A DNA stretch of 64,000 nt from a virus. The stretch lies in the IMG/VR virus record IMGVR_UViG_3300025133_000036, positions 1 to 64,000 of that record; one strand, 5' to 3'. This document shows, piece after piece, positions 1 to 6,620 of this stretch. A program made the translations under genes and the position numbers. The notes beneath the pieces were generated by a model. The model saw only the letters and a program-made list of their open reading frames with translations, did not search any database and had not been told where the DNA came from. Positions within the stretch are counted from its first letter, which is position 1. Every line of letters starts with the position of its first letter.

Positions 1-99
1 ACGACTTATATATTAGCATCATATGGTAACATAGCTGAATATAAAAAATTACAAAAAGCTTTTAAATTAGTTGATAAATGGTACAAGGATTGGAAATGA
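1..99 (+). CDS. C-terminal end of an unidentified protein (truncated by window start)
   Basis: Frame 1 is open from the first base and reads 32 residues to a TGA at 97-99, ending in a Lys/Trp/Tyr-rich helix-like stretch (KLVDKWYKDWK). Its stop overlaps the ATG of the next gene at 96 as ATGA, the coupling used by several other gene pairs here, which supports it as a real coding end. Too little remains to identify it. By position it may be another member of the small leader-bearing family that follows. Confidence 0.6.
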   Translation, partial: TTYILASYGNIAEYKKLQKAFKLVDKWYKDWK

Positions 100-182
100 T
101 TAAATTAAAAGATTTATTAAAAGAAAGTATTGGCGGTATAGTTTCTATCGGCGCATTAAACAACCCTTTTCCTATCCGGAAA
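96..182 (+). repeat. Direct repeat, leader block copy 1
   Basis: An 87-base block covering the first 29 codons of the gene at 96. It matches 392-478 with one difference (T at 117, C at 413, a silent leucine change). The sequences diverge immediately after the shared TCCGGAAA. Confidence 0.9.
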
Positions 183-377
183 CAAATAAAAGAGTATCGT
201 ATACAAAAAGCTGAAGATATTAAAGCTGACCCTAGAATTTGGAAAACTTTAAAATATGAATTACAAAAACAATTTTATGAATTAGAAAAGATTGGTCCAG
301 ATTTTGGTGTATTTCAAAGTGCTCAAGGTACTCACAAGATTTTAAAACAAATTAAAAAGTTAATACACAAACTATAA
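96..377 (+). CDS. Small putative internal head protein with capsid-targeting-like leader (copy A)
   Basis: Encodes 93 residues from the ATG at 96. An in-frame ATG at 78 adds six residues, but 96 is chosen because four other genes start with exactly MIKLK and because the ATGA overlap couples it to the upstream stop. Residues 1-10 are MIKLKDLLKE, ending in L-K-E at residue 10, the (L/I)-x-E pattern cut by T4 gp21-type prohead proteases and the same spacing as the T4 internal-protein leader. A segment SIGGIVSIGALNNPF follows and is shared with the next gene. The rest is a basic, helix-like body with no recognised domain. The internal-virion role is inferred from the leader. Confidence 0.7.
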   Translation: MIKLKDLLKESIGGIVSIGALNNPFPIRKQIKEYRIQKAEDIKADPRIWKTLKYELQKQFYELEKIGPDFGVFQSAQGTHKILKQIKKLIHKL

Positions 378-391
378 GGCGGATAATTAAA

Positions 392-478
392 ATGATTAAA
401 TTAAAAGATTTACTAAAAGAAAGTATTGGCGGTATAGTTTCTATCGGCGCATTAAACAACCCTTTTCCTATCCGGAAA
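392..478 (+). repeat. Direct repeat, leader block copy 2
   Basis: Second copy of the 87-base leader block found at 96-182. Near identity at DNA level, next to complete divergence of the bodies, points to recent duplication or recombination rather than slow paralogue drift. Confidence 0.9.
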
Positions 479-730
479 GAAAAAATCAATGAATATATTG
501 ATTTATCTGATCCAGTAAATGAGGTAAGAGATCACTTGGAAAAATTTTCTAAAGCATTAGATCAAAAAGCCGGCGGTTCATTCGATGGCGATGCAGGCGA
601 ATATCATGGTTTTGAGGGTGGAGATAATAAACTCTATGCAAAGCGACATAAACAATTATCTCATTGGGAAACTAAAGTAAATGCAACTTTGATTCGATTG
701 TTAAAAGATTATGAAAAGGCGTGGAAGTAA
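392..730 (+). CDS. Small putative internal head protein with capsid-targeting-like leader (copy B)
   Basis: Encodes 112 residues. The first 29 residues are identical to those of the upstream gene, including the predicted cleavage point after E10 (MIKLKDLLKE). From residue 30 the body is unrelated: acidic first, then a glycine-rich stretch with aromatic residues (around 66-80), then a C-terminal helix ending EKAWK. The pair therefore looks like one leader joined to two different cargo bodies. Its TAA (728-730) overlaps the next ATG at 730. If cut after E10 the mature protein would be 102 residues. The body's function is unknown. Confidence 0.7.
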   Translation: MIKLKDLLKESIGGIVSIGALNNPFPIRKEKINEYIDLSDPVNEVRDHLEKFSKALDQKAGGSFDGDAGEYHGFEGGDNKLYAKRHKQLSHWETKVNATLIRLLKDYEKAWK

Positions 731-966
731 TGATTAAATTGAAAAAGTTAATAACTGAACGGGTTGAAGGTGGAAACATTCATGCAATGACACAAAAGGA
801 ACTTGACAGAGGAATTAAAAAAGCTATGAAAATAATCATGACAGGAAAAGTTCCATCATTTGATATCATCAATGGCCACTCCGGTGAAATGATTTCTTGG
901 AAAGAAGGACAAGAGTATCACTGGCAACCGAGCGGTATCATGTATGCCCGTAGAGAGCTAAAGTAA
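730..966 (+). CDS. Small putative internal head protein with MIKLK leader
   Basis: Encodes 78 residues from the ATG at 730, which overlaps the previous stop as TAATG. A GTG at 721 would add three residues but breaks the leader pattern. The leader is MIKLKKLITE, with I-T-E at residues 8-10. The body has a basic helix (residues 24-38) followed by a short region with Trp and His. No family is recognised. The next gene starts immediately after its TAA, so the set is translated as a tightly packed operon. Confidence 0.7.
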   Translation: MIKLKKLITERVEGGNIHAMTQKELDRGIKKAMKIIMTGKVPSFDIINGHSGEMISWKEGQEYHWQPSGIMYARRELK

Positions 967-1365
967 ATGATTAAACTGAAAGCTTTATTATTTGAACAGC
1001 TAACTGACAATGATATTAAAGTTGGTGATGCTTATCATGTAACATCCCATGTTGGGCTTATGGTTCAATTCGTATATGAAAAGGAACGAAGAGGTGGAGC
1101 AATCATGATTGAATATCAATTTAAGCCACAGTATGGAGACCCAGGATTTATGTCAGTTGGTACAGGCCCTGCTGAAAGTGTTGATAACTGGGGAAGGGCT
1201 AAAAAGATTAAGGTTACTTCTAAGATGAAAAAGATAATGATAAAAACTTTAAAAGATGCTATTGATAGTAAATACAATGGCTCTGAAGAAACAGATGTTT
1301 TATTAAGAAATAAAGGCATGGTTGGCTCACTATACGCAGTATTAAGTTGGGCTAAGAGGCTTTAG
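967..1365 (+). CDS. Small putative internal head protein with MIKLK leader
   Basis: Encodes 132 residues and starts one base after the previous stop. The leader is MIKLKALLFE, with L-F-E at residues 8-10. The body looks like a compact beta-rich domain (DAYHVTSHVGLMVQFVY, then GGAIMIEYQFKPQYG) followed by a basic helix with several Lys-Met steps (residues 75-90) and a C-terminal Trp helix. No catalytic motif is recognised. With its neighbours it makes a run of four leader-bearing genes just upstream of the holin. Packaging with the DNA is inferred. Confidence 0.7.
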   Translation: MIKLKALLFEQLTDNDIKVGDAYHVTSHVGLMVQFVYEKERRGGAIMIEYQFKPQYGDPGFMSVGTGPAESVDNWGRAKKIKVTSKMKKIMIKTLKDAIDSKYNGSEETDVLLRNKGMVGSLYAVLSWAKRL

Positions 1366-1375
1366 GAGAATAGTT

Positions 1376-1801
1376 ATGAGTATATTAGCAGTCGCAGGAA
1401 AAGCAATAGGTGGTTTACTTGGAGGTGATACATTACCTGCAGTTGGCAAAATTATAGACAACCTACACACTTCAGGCGAAGAAAAATTAGCAGCTAAGCA
1501 AGCATTAGAAGAAGTATTAATTAAGGCTGAGCAAGCGGCTCAAGCTCAAGTATCCGCTCGTTGGGAAGCTGATATGAAACATGGTAGTTGGTTGAGTAAA
1601 AACATTCGTCCACTTACCTTAATTTTTTTAACTGCAGTATTTACTGTATTGAGTATTTTTGATGGCAATTTACAAATAGCCGGCGAGGACTTTACGATCG
1701 GTGCAGCATATGTACCCGTTTATCAAACACTATTGATGACAGTATATGCGGCTTATTTCGCTGGTAGATCAATTGAAAAAGTTAAGAAGGTAACCAAATA
1801 G
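1376..1801 (+). CDS. Holin of the 3TM (GTA-holin-like) family
   Basis: Encodes 141 residues. A hydrophobic Gly/Ala-rich N-terminus (AVAGKAIGGLLGG) is followed by an Ala/Glu-rich amphipathic helix (about 34-57), the motif HGSWLSKNIRPLTL (about 67-80), and two clear membrane helices (about 78-95 and 115-131) with a basic C-terminal tail. The W-L-S-x-N-I-R-P motif ahead of the first strong membrane segment is typical of the holin family first seen in gene transfer agents. The likely role is a pore in the inner membrane that releases the endolysin. The GH108 endolysin lies about 24 kb downstream, so the lysis genes are not adjacent. An SD-like TAGGAGAAT precedes the ATG. Confidence 0.8.
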   Translation: MSILAVAGKAIGGLLGGDTLPAVGKIIDNLHTSGEEKLAAKQALEEVLIKAEQAAQAQVSARWEADMKHGSWLSKNIRPLTLIFLTAVFTVLSIFDGNLQIAGEDFTIGAAYVPVYQTLLMTVYAAYFAGRSIEKVKKVTK

Positions 1802-1832
1802 AATATTGGTCCGAATAAAGCATTGGCACTTA

Positions 1833-1840
1833 ATATTTAT
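1833..1840 (+). promoter_or_regulatory. Candidate phage promoter element ATATTTAT (site 1)
   Basis: ATATTTATAC followed by AAAATA, ending 23 bases before the ATG at 1864 in a 62-base gap. The extended match ATATTTATAC-AAAATA recurs at 37123 upstream of the scaffold gene. The 8-mer is the reverse complement of ATAAATAT, so it resembles a reversed T4 late promoter box. A promoter role is inferred from recurrence only. Confidence 0.35.
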
Positions 1841-1863
1841 ACAAAATAAAATGGGATGTAAAC

Positions 1864-3720
1864 ATGGGATACTATAGCGAAGCAATCGTTAAACACATTG
1901 TAACACACCTTGCAAGTGAAGGCAAAGAAGAATACCAAAAATTCTTTAGAACGGCTTTAGATAAATTCGGTGTAGATTCACCCGCAGAATTAGACTCTGA
2001 CAAGAAAAGGGAATTTTTCAATTATATTGATAGCGGTTATACGGCTAAAAATGAATCGACTTCTAGTTATGAAAAGTCACTTAAAAAAATAGCACATGAT
2101 AAGACGCTAAAAATGCTTTCTAAAAAAGATAAGGAAACACTTGTTAAAATAGCTAAACTGATGAAAAGCGCTAACGAGCAAAAAATTGATATAACTCCAA
2201 CTTTAGAATCTAATAAGTTTGGAAAATGGTTAGAAGATTGTGCTAGTGGGTATCAAGATGAAGACGAAGAGACCGAAGTAGATACAGAAGGTTTAGATCC
2301 AGTTGGTAAAGAAGATGATGACGTTGATAATGATGGAGATAGTGATGAAAGTGATGAGTATTTGAAAAATCGTAGAGATGCTGTGACGAAAGCTATTGGC
2401 GAAGCATCTGGAGATTATGGATGGGATCAACAATTTGATGGATCAATGTCTCCACCGAACATTAGACAAGATATACACAGTGCACTATTAAAGGCGGATA
2501 TTAAAGTTAAAAAAATTGTACAAATGAAGCAAGATAAAATTGCTAAAGATGAAATCGGTTTTTTCTTTCATGTAAAAACTGCTAGTGGACGAACAGATGT
2601 AATGCCTTTTTATATTGATACAAAAGGTAAAGTTAATTTAGGTGTATCGTCTAAAGATTGGATTATTGGAAGTGTTAAAGGTAGTTCTTCAAAAATGATA
2701 AAAAATTTAATAGATTATAAAAAGAACGATTTGGCGAATGAAGGACTTGATGAAAACGGTATTCTTTATAAAGCCGGTGTAAAAAAATATGGCAAAGAAG
2801 GAATGGCTAAAATATTAAGTGCTGCTGGTAAGGATTTAGGACACGAAGAAATAGGTAAAATTAAGGACAAATATGAAAAAGATGAATCCGTAAGTGAGGG
2901 AAGACTAAGTTCTAAAATTAAAAAAGCAATAATGATAGCAATACAGATGAGTGGTAATATGACTGGTGCAGTTGATAAGATTGAAAAACTTGCCAAAGGA
3001 TTGTCTGATGATGATAAAGTTGCAGCTGCTTTAAAAATGGCAAATGAAGCTAAAATTAGTGTAGAGCCTAATTGGGAAGGAATGTGGAGATTTTTTAAGC
3101 ACATGGCAAAAACTAATGTAGGTGCTTGGTATAAAATACAGCGTGCTATGGGAAATGAGTGGACCAAACTGGACAAAATGGCATCTAAAAAAGGCTGGGT
3201 AGCAGAATCTGTGAATGAGGGTAAAAAGATTAAAGTTGGTCAACGGTTTAATGCAAATGGTATAACTTGGGAAGTTATTAAAGTTGGTCCTACATCATCT
3301 AGAGCAAAAGCAATTACAAAAAATAAACAATTTGATCCTCATAAAATTTTTGATAATAAAATTATTATAAAACAAATAGAATCCGTAAATGAAGACTCTG
3401 AGTTTACAATGAAAATTGATTCTTATCAAAATGCACTGAAAGCATTAGACAAATATGTTGATGTGTTAAAAAAATTAGGATTAAAGAAAAAATCTATGGC
3501 GGCTTTAAAACTATTAAAAAATTTACAAAAGATAATGTTTCAAAAAGAAGTAACAGAAGTATCTAGTCCATTAGTACATAAGTTAACACATGCTATTGGA
3601 GATGTAGAAGATCTACTTGATGCTACTGAATCGGAAGAAGCTAATGATGCATTTAGTAAACTCAAGCCTTCTAAAAAAGCATTGATAGCGTCTCTTAAAC
3701 TCTTAAACAAGGTGAAATAA
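1864..3720 (+). CDS. Modular 618-residue protein, putative virion/core protein with ESVxE linkers
   Basis: Lys/Glu-rich protein with no recognised enzyme motif. The N-terminal 60 residues form a helical unit containing SPAELDSDKKREFFNYIDSG. A strongly acidic linker follows (about 132-160, Asp/Glu runs). Next come a mixed segment (about 180-290), a helical unit with GKEGMAKILSAAGKDLG, and three units separated by near-identical linkers ESVSEG (base 2884), ESVNEG (3204) and ESVNED (3379). The C-terminal 100 residues are a Leu/Lys helical bundle. The organisation suggests small domains on flexible connectors, perhaps processed by the prohead protease (an I-G-E site precedes ASGDYGW). Virion location is inferred. 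Confidence 0.55.
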   Translation: MGYYSEAIVKHIVTHLASEGKEEYQKFFRTALDKFGVDSPAELDSDKKREFFNYIDSGYTAKNESTSSYEKSLKKIAHDKTLKMLSKKDKETLVKIAKLMKSANEQKIDITPTLESNKFGKWLEDCASGYQDEDEETEVDTEGLDPVGKEDDDVDNDGDSDESDEYLKNRRDAVTKAIGEASGDYGWDQQFDGSMSPPNIRQDIHSALLKADIKVKKIVQMKQDKIAKDEIGFFFHVKTASGRTDVMPFYIDTKGKVNLGVSSKDWIIGSVKGSSSKMIKNLIDYKKNDLANEGLDENGILYKAGVKKYGKEGMAKILSAAGKDLGHEEIGKIKDKYEKDESVSEGRLSSKIKKAIMIAIQMSGNMTGAVDKIEKLAKGLSDDDKVAAALKMANEAKISVEPNWEGMWRFFKHMAKTNVGAWYKIQRAMGNEWTKLDKMASKKGWVAESVNEGKKIKVGQRFNANGITWEVIKVGPTSSRAKAITKNKQFDPHKIFDNKIIIKQIESVNEDSEFTMKIDSYQNALKALDKYVDVLKKLGLKKKSMAALKLLKNLQKIMFQKEVTEVSSPLVHKLTHAIGDVEDLLDATESEEANDAFSKLKPSKKALIASLKLLNKVK

Positions 3721-3721
3721 C

Positions 3722-3916
3722 ATGAAAAACATATTAAAAATGATTTTGTCCAGTATAATTTTCTTTGGTGCTGTACCTACAGCTCGCGGCAATGACAGCA
3801 TGGCTAATGCTGGGATGGAAGAAATTAAGAAGAAAAAGAAAAAAGGAAAGAAGAAGATATCAAAAGGTAAAAAGAAGAAAAAAGGATTCTTTTCTAAATT
3901 TATTGGGAGTAAATAA
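3722..3916 (+). CDS. Small secreted Lys-rich protein
   Basis: Encodes 64 residues. Residues 1-23 look like a Sec signal peptide: two Lys, a hydrophobic core (ILKMILSSIIFFGAV) and a plausible A-R-G cleavage region. The mature part is dominated by lysine clusters (KKKKKKGKKK and KGKKKKKGFF) and ends in a short amphipathic tail. It starts two bases after the previous stop. A periplasmic, highly cationic peptide near a holin gene could bind the outer membrane surface or peptidoglycan during lysis, but that is inference; no spanin lipobox is present. Nucleic-acid binding is the alternative if it stays inside the cell. Confidence 0.6.
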   Translation: MKNILKMILSSIIFFGAVPTARGNDSMANAGMEEIKKKKKKGKKKISKGKKKKKGFFSKFIGSK

Positions 3917-3918
3917 TC

Positions 3919-4032
3919 ATGGTGTTCATAAAGAAACATCTTGATAAAATTTGGGGATTTGGAATTGGATTTGTGGTTGGATTTATGATCGCAGGCTGGG
4001 CATCAAGTGCTGGCGTATTAACAGGCTTCTAA
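3919..4032 (+). CDS. 37-residue single-pass membrane peptide
   Basis: ATG at 3919, TAA at 4030-4032. It reads a basic start (MVFIKKHLDKIWG), then one long hydrophobic Gly-rich segment (FGIGFVVGFMIAGWASSAG) and a short tail. It fills exactly the 117-base space between its neighbours, beginning two bases after one stop and ending one base before the next ATG, which supports it as a gene. The topology fits a small holin, antiholin or membrane modulator. No family is recognised. Confidence 0.55.
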   Translation: MVFIKKHLDKIWGFGIGFVVGFMIAGWASSAGVLTGF

Positions 4033-4033
4033 A

Positions 4034-4327
4034 ATGAATAACCCTATAGCAAAATTTGTACAATGGCAATTAAGTTCGGGACAATTAGACCATTGGACTT
4101 CCTATCACATAGCAGCCGGGTTATTTATAGCCAAGATTGCACAGTGGTTAGGATGTTCTGATTTGTGGGCTGTCTTATGGGTTGCAATAATTGGTGTTGC
4201 TTGGGAAATCTTTGAAGTCTACGTAGAAGGAACTGAAGAAACCTACGGAACGAAAAAGAAATGGGCTTATAACACTGGTGCTGACTTACTTGTAGAAATA
4301 GGAGCGGCCTGGTGGATGGTAGCTTAA
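4034..4327 (+). CDS. Small membrane protein with two predicted transmembrane helices
   Basis: Encodes 97 residues. Two hydrophobic helices (about 25-38 and 43-60) are joined by a short loop, followed by a conserved-looking acidic region (WEIFEVYVEGTEETYG), a basic patch (KKK) and a C-terminal hydrophobic helix with N-T-G-A-D and G-A-A-W-W. The W-E and N-T-x-x-D pattern resembles small bacterial integral membrane proteins of the VanZ/DUF2238 type, but similarity is too weak to name it. It is third in a run of membrane or secreted genes and overlaps the next gene by 16 bases. Confidence 0.6.
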   Translation: MNNPIAKFVQWQLSSGQLDHWTSYHIAAGLFIAKIAQWLGCSDLWAVLWVAIIGVAWEIFEVYVEGTEETYGTKKKWAYNTGADLLVEIGAAWWMVA

Positions 4328-5172
4328 AAACGTATAAGCATTTTAGAAAGTATACAGATAATGAAATTTCATCTGAGCAAGATGAGTATTTCGACAATGA
4401 TCACACAAAAAAAATTGTACCTGGACTTTTCAAAGATAAAGACGATTTAACTCGCTGGATTAAAGACTCTAAGTTAGAGCTGCTGGATGGTGAAGAGATC
4501 TCAAAAATGTACAATTCAGATGCTGGTGAAGTCTTATCACAGGAGACTCCGTCTCAGAAGCTTAAGACTGCCGCTAAGCTTGCGAAACATTACGGCAAAG
4601 ACTACCTAAGCCTATTGCAGGCTTTCAAAAATAATTGGAAACTTCCTCCACCTTTAATCATTCGAGATAAGAGTAATCAATTATATTTGATGGCAGGTAA
4701 TACAAGAATGATGATCGCGTTAGCATTAGGTTATAATATGCCAGTTAAAATAGTAAAATATGGTCAAGAATTAAAGACTGAAGGTATTGACACAGGTAAG
4801 GATGTACTTATCAATATCGCTAAGTGGATTGTAAAAAAGCATGGCTTGCGGTCAAAGGTAAGGTTCAGTCGGTCGACCGCCACCCGCGGGAATTATCTTT
4901 GGGTAGAGGATATTATAATGGTGGAGAACAATCCAAAGAATATGTTAGATTTTATTGAAACTGTATTGCATGAAGTTGATCATGCGTTGATGAGAAAAAA
5001 GATGGGTGCTGTGAAATATGAAGAGGTTTATACTATTGGAGGTCAACGAGCAGTTAATAAGGGTAAAGACTTTCACGATGATAACCCCTTAGAAATACAA
5101 GCAGAAAAATACGCAAAGAAGAACGCTAAAAATTGGCTAAAAAAAATAAAAATAACTGATTTTACAACATAA
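4312..5172 (+). CDS. ParB-like domain fused to an HExxH metallopeptidase-like domain
   Basis: Encodes 286 residues from a GTG at 4312, with GGAG at 4301-4304. Residues about 111-148 (LPPPLIIRDK, then LMAGNTRMMIALALGYNMPV) match the ParB/sulfiredoxin-like fold, where G-N-T-R corresponds to the GxxR signature. Residues 220-224 are H-E-V-D-H, a zincin-type HExxH, followed about 40 residues later by NPLEIQAEKYA, which supplies a candidate third zinc ligand (Glu261 or Glu265). The two domains are joined by a basic linker. ParB-like phage domains can be nucleases or nucleotide-dependent switches; the C-terminal half predicts a Zn peptidase. Substrate unknown; possibly a host-factor or antidefence protease. 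Confidence 0.6.
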   Translation: MDGSLKTYKHFRKYTDNEISSEQDEYFDNDHTKKIVPGLFKDKDDLTRWIKDSKLELLDGEEISKMYNSDAGEVLSQETPSQKLKTAAKLAKHYGKDYLSLLQAFKNNWKLPPPLIIRDKSNQLYLMAGNTRMMIALALGYNMPVKIVKYGQELKTEGIDTGKDVLINIAKWIVKKHGLRSKVRFSRSTATRGNYLWVEDIIMVENNPKNMLDFIETVLHEVDHALMRKKMGAVKYEEVYTIGGQRAVNKGKDFHDDNPLEIQAEKYAKKNAKNWLKKIKITDFTT

Positions 5173-5356
5173 GCCTTATATATATTAATAGAACCATGCA
5201 TGGAGTTTTAGTTCGATTGTTATAAAAAATCGTTAACACCTAATATTGTCACTGATATAAGTGTCTCTGATGGAAATTTATAACAAAGAAAGCTCAAAGC
5301 TAAAGAGCTTAGAAAACTTAAACTTAATCATATCAATCTTAAAAAGGTAAATTAAT
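5173..5356 (+). other. 184-base non-coding gap before the replication block
   Basis: No convincing reading frame (longest ATG frame is nine codons). It holds AT-rich promoter-like runs (TTATATATATTAAT near 5176) and a small hairpin with AAGCTC at 5290-5295 pairing with GAGCTT at 5305-5310 over a nine-base loop without a T-run. It separates two runs of tightly packed genes, so a transcription start for the replication genes is likely here, but no specific promoter can be assigned by eye. Confidence 0.4.
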
Positions 5357-5719
5357 TTGAAACCTAAAAGCAGTAAAGCAAAAGGTAGAAGATTACAAAA
5401 TAAAGTAGTTGAACTTCTAACAGAGAAATTCAATAAGGTTTTAGAAAATGGTGATTTTAAACCAGCTATTATGGGTGAATCCGGTATGGACGTTAAATTA
5501 TCTCCAGCCGCTAAGAAAATATTTCCCTGGGCTGTCGAATGTAAAAATCAAGAGTCAATATCCATATGGAAATGTTTAAAACAGGCAGAAGATGCTGCTG
5601 ATGATGAAAAGTTAAAACCTCTATTAATTTATAAACGTAATAGGTCTGATACCTATGTTTCATTAAAACTAAAGGATTTTTTAGAGTTACTGGATGGAGA
5701 AAAGAGAACGAATACTTGA
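5357..5719 (+). CDS. PD-(D/E)XK-like nuclease, possibly a Holliday-junction-resolvase-type enzyme
   Basis: Encodes 120 residues from a TTG at 5357, with AAAAGG at 5341-5346. A basic N-terminal helix (KAKGRRLQNKVVELL) leads to G-E-S-G-M-D-V (about 40-46) and then W-A-V-E-C-K-N-Q (about 58-65). The D...ExK spacing and the N-terminal helix that would carry the first acidic residue are the hallmark of the PD-(D/E)XK fold as in archaeal Hjc and related phage nucleases. It precedes and overlaps the primase by 26 bases, fitting a role in replication or recombination. Exact activity is not settled. Confidence 0.6.
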   Translation: MKPKSSKAKGRRLQNKVVELLTEKFNKVLENGDFKPAIMGESGMDVKLSPAAKKIFPWAVECKNQESISIWKCLKQAEDAADDEKLKPLLIYKRNRSDTYVSLKLKDFLELLDGEKRTNT

Positions 5720-6620
5720 TCTACTAAACTCTGTATTTGATAAGAGTGGGAGAGTCCACCGAGGACCGGAACTTACATTTTATTGTCCGTTCTGTTCGCA
5801 TCATAAACGCAAGTTAAGAGTTAACGTTGATACTCAGCAATGGCATTGTTGGGTTTGTGATGCAAAGGGTCGATACATTACTAATCTTGTAAAAAAGTTC
5901 AAGCCCAACCCGGGTATCTATTCAGAACTTAAATCAATATATAAGAATAATTTTGAATCATATACTGCTAAGTCACAAGATCAATTTGTAAAATTACCTT
6001 CAGAATTCCAACCTCTAATAAAGCACTCTGAGGGTATCACACACGGTCATGCGATGAAATATCTAGGCGCACGAAACATTTCAAGGAATGATATCATAAA
6101 ATATAATATCGGTTATTGCGTAGACGGTACCTATGCCGGCAGAATTATTGTACCGTCATATGATGCTACCGGTAAATTAAACTATTTTATTGCCAGATCA
6201 ATGTATCCAGGTAAAATGAAATACAAAAATCCACCTGTTTCTAAAAATGTGATTGTTTTTGAACTGTTTATAAATTGGGCTGAACCATTAATATTGTGCG
6301 AAGGTGTTTTTGATGCCATGGCCATCAAACGCAATGCAGTACCGTTATTAGGTAAAACTGTAACGGAAGATTTACTACGAAAGTTAATACACAATAAAGT
6401 GCCAGAAGTTAAGTTAGCACTAGATCCAGATGCTTTAGCAACATCCATCAAAATATCTCAAACACTAATGAATTATGGGATAAACGTTTCTAGGCTCATA
6501 CTCACAGATGGAGATCCATCAGAAATAGGTTTTGAAAAAATGCAAAATGAAATCAACAATGCAATACCAGTTAATTCATATGAACTAATATTGCAAAAAA
6601 TAACCTCAGGAAGTTTATGA
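5694..6620 (+). CDS. DNA primase (zinc finger + TOPRIM), T4 gp61-like
   Basis: Encodes 308 residues. The N-terminal zinc-binding domain has C-P-F-C near residue 31 and C-W-V-C near residue 52, the CHC2-type arrangement of primases. The TOPRIM domain shows LILCEGVFDAMAI (the E-G-x-x-D acidic motif, about 200-212) and ALDPDA (about 243-248), the D-x-D that binds catalytic metal. It synthesises RNA primers for lagging-strand replication, normally with a DnaB-type helicase not seen in this window. ATG at 5694; its TGA overlaps the gp47/46 start at 6617 as ATGA, so the two are probably translationally coupled. Confidence 0.85.
   Translation: MEKRERILDLLNSVFDKSGRVHRGPELTFYCPFCSHHKRKLRVNVDTQQWHCWVCDAKGRYITNLVKKFKPNPGIYSELKSIYKNNFESYTAKSQDQFVKLPSEFQPLIKHSEGITHGHAMKYLGARNISRNDIIKYNIGYCVDGTYAGRIIVPSYDATGKLNYFIARSMYPGKMKYKNPPVSKNVIVFELFINWAEPLILCEGVFDAMAIKRNAVPLLGKTVTEDLLRKLIHNKVPEVKLALDPDALATSIKISQTLMNYGINVSRLILTDGDPSEIGFEKMQNEINNAIPVNSYELILQKITSGSL

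Noticed and set aside
78-95. Upstream ATG for the first leader gene.
   Set aside because: It would add six residues before MIKLK, breaking the pattern shared by the related genes and losing the ATGA coupling.
2766-3176. Minus-strand 136-codon frame opposite the modular protein.
   Set aside because: Hydrophobic shadow translation of a Lys-rich gene; no ribosome site and the plus-strand frame is continuous.
5173-5356. Possible tRNA in the largest plain gap, suggested by a GTTCGATT string near 5211.
   Set aside because: No acceptor stem or cloverleaf could be folded around it by eye.
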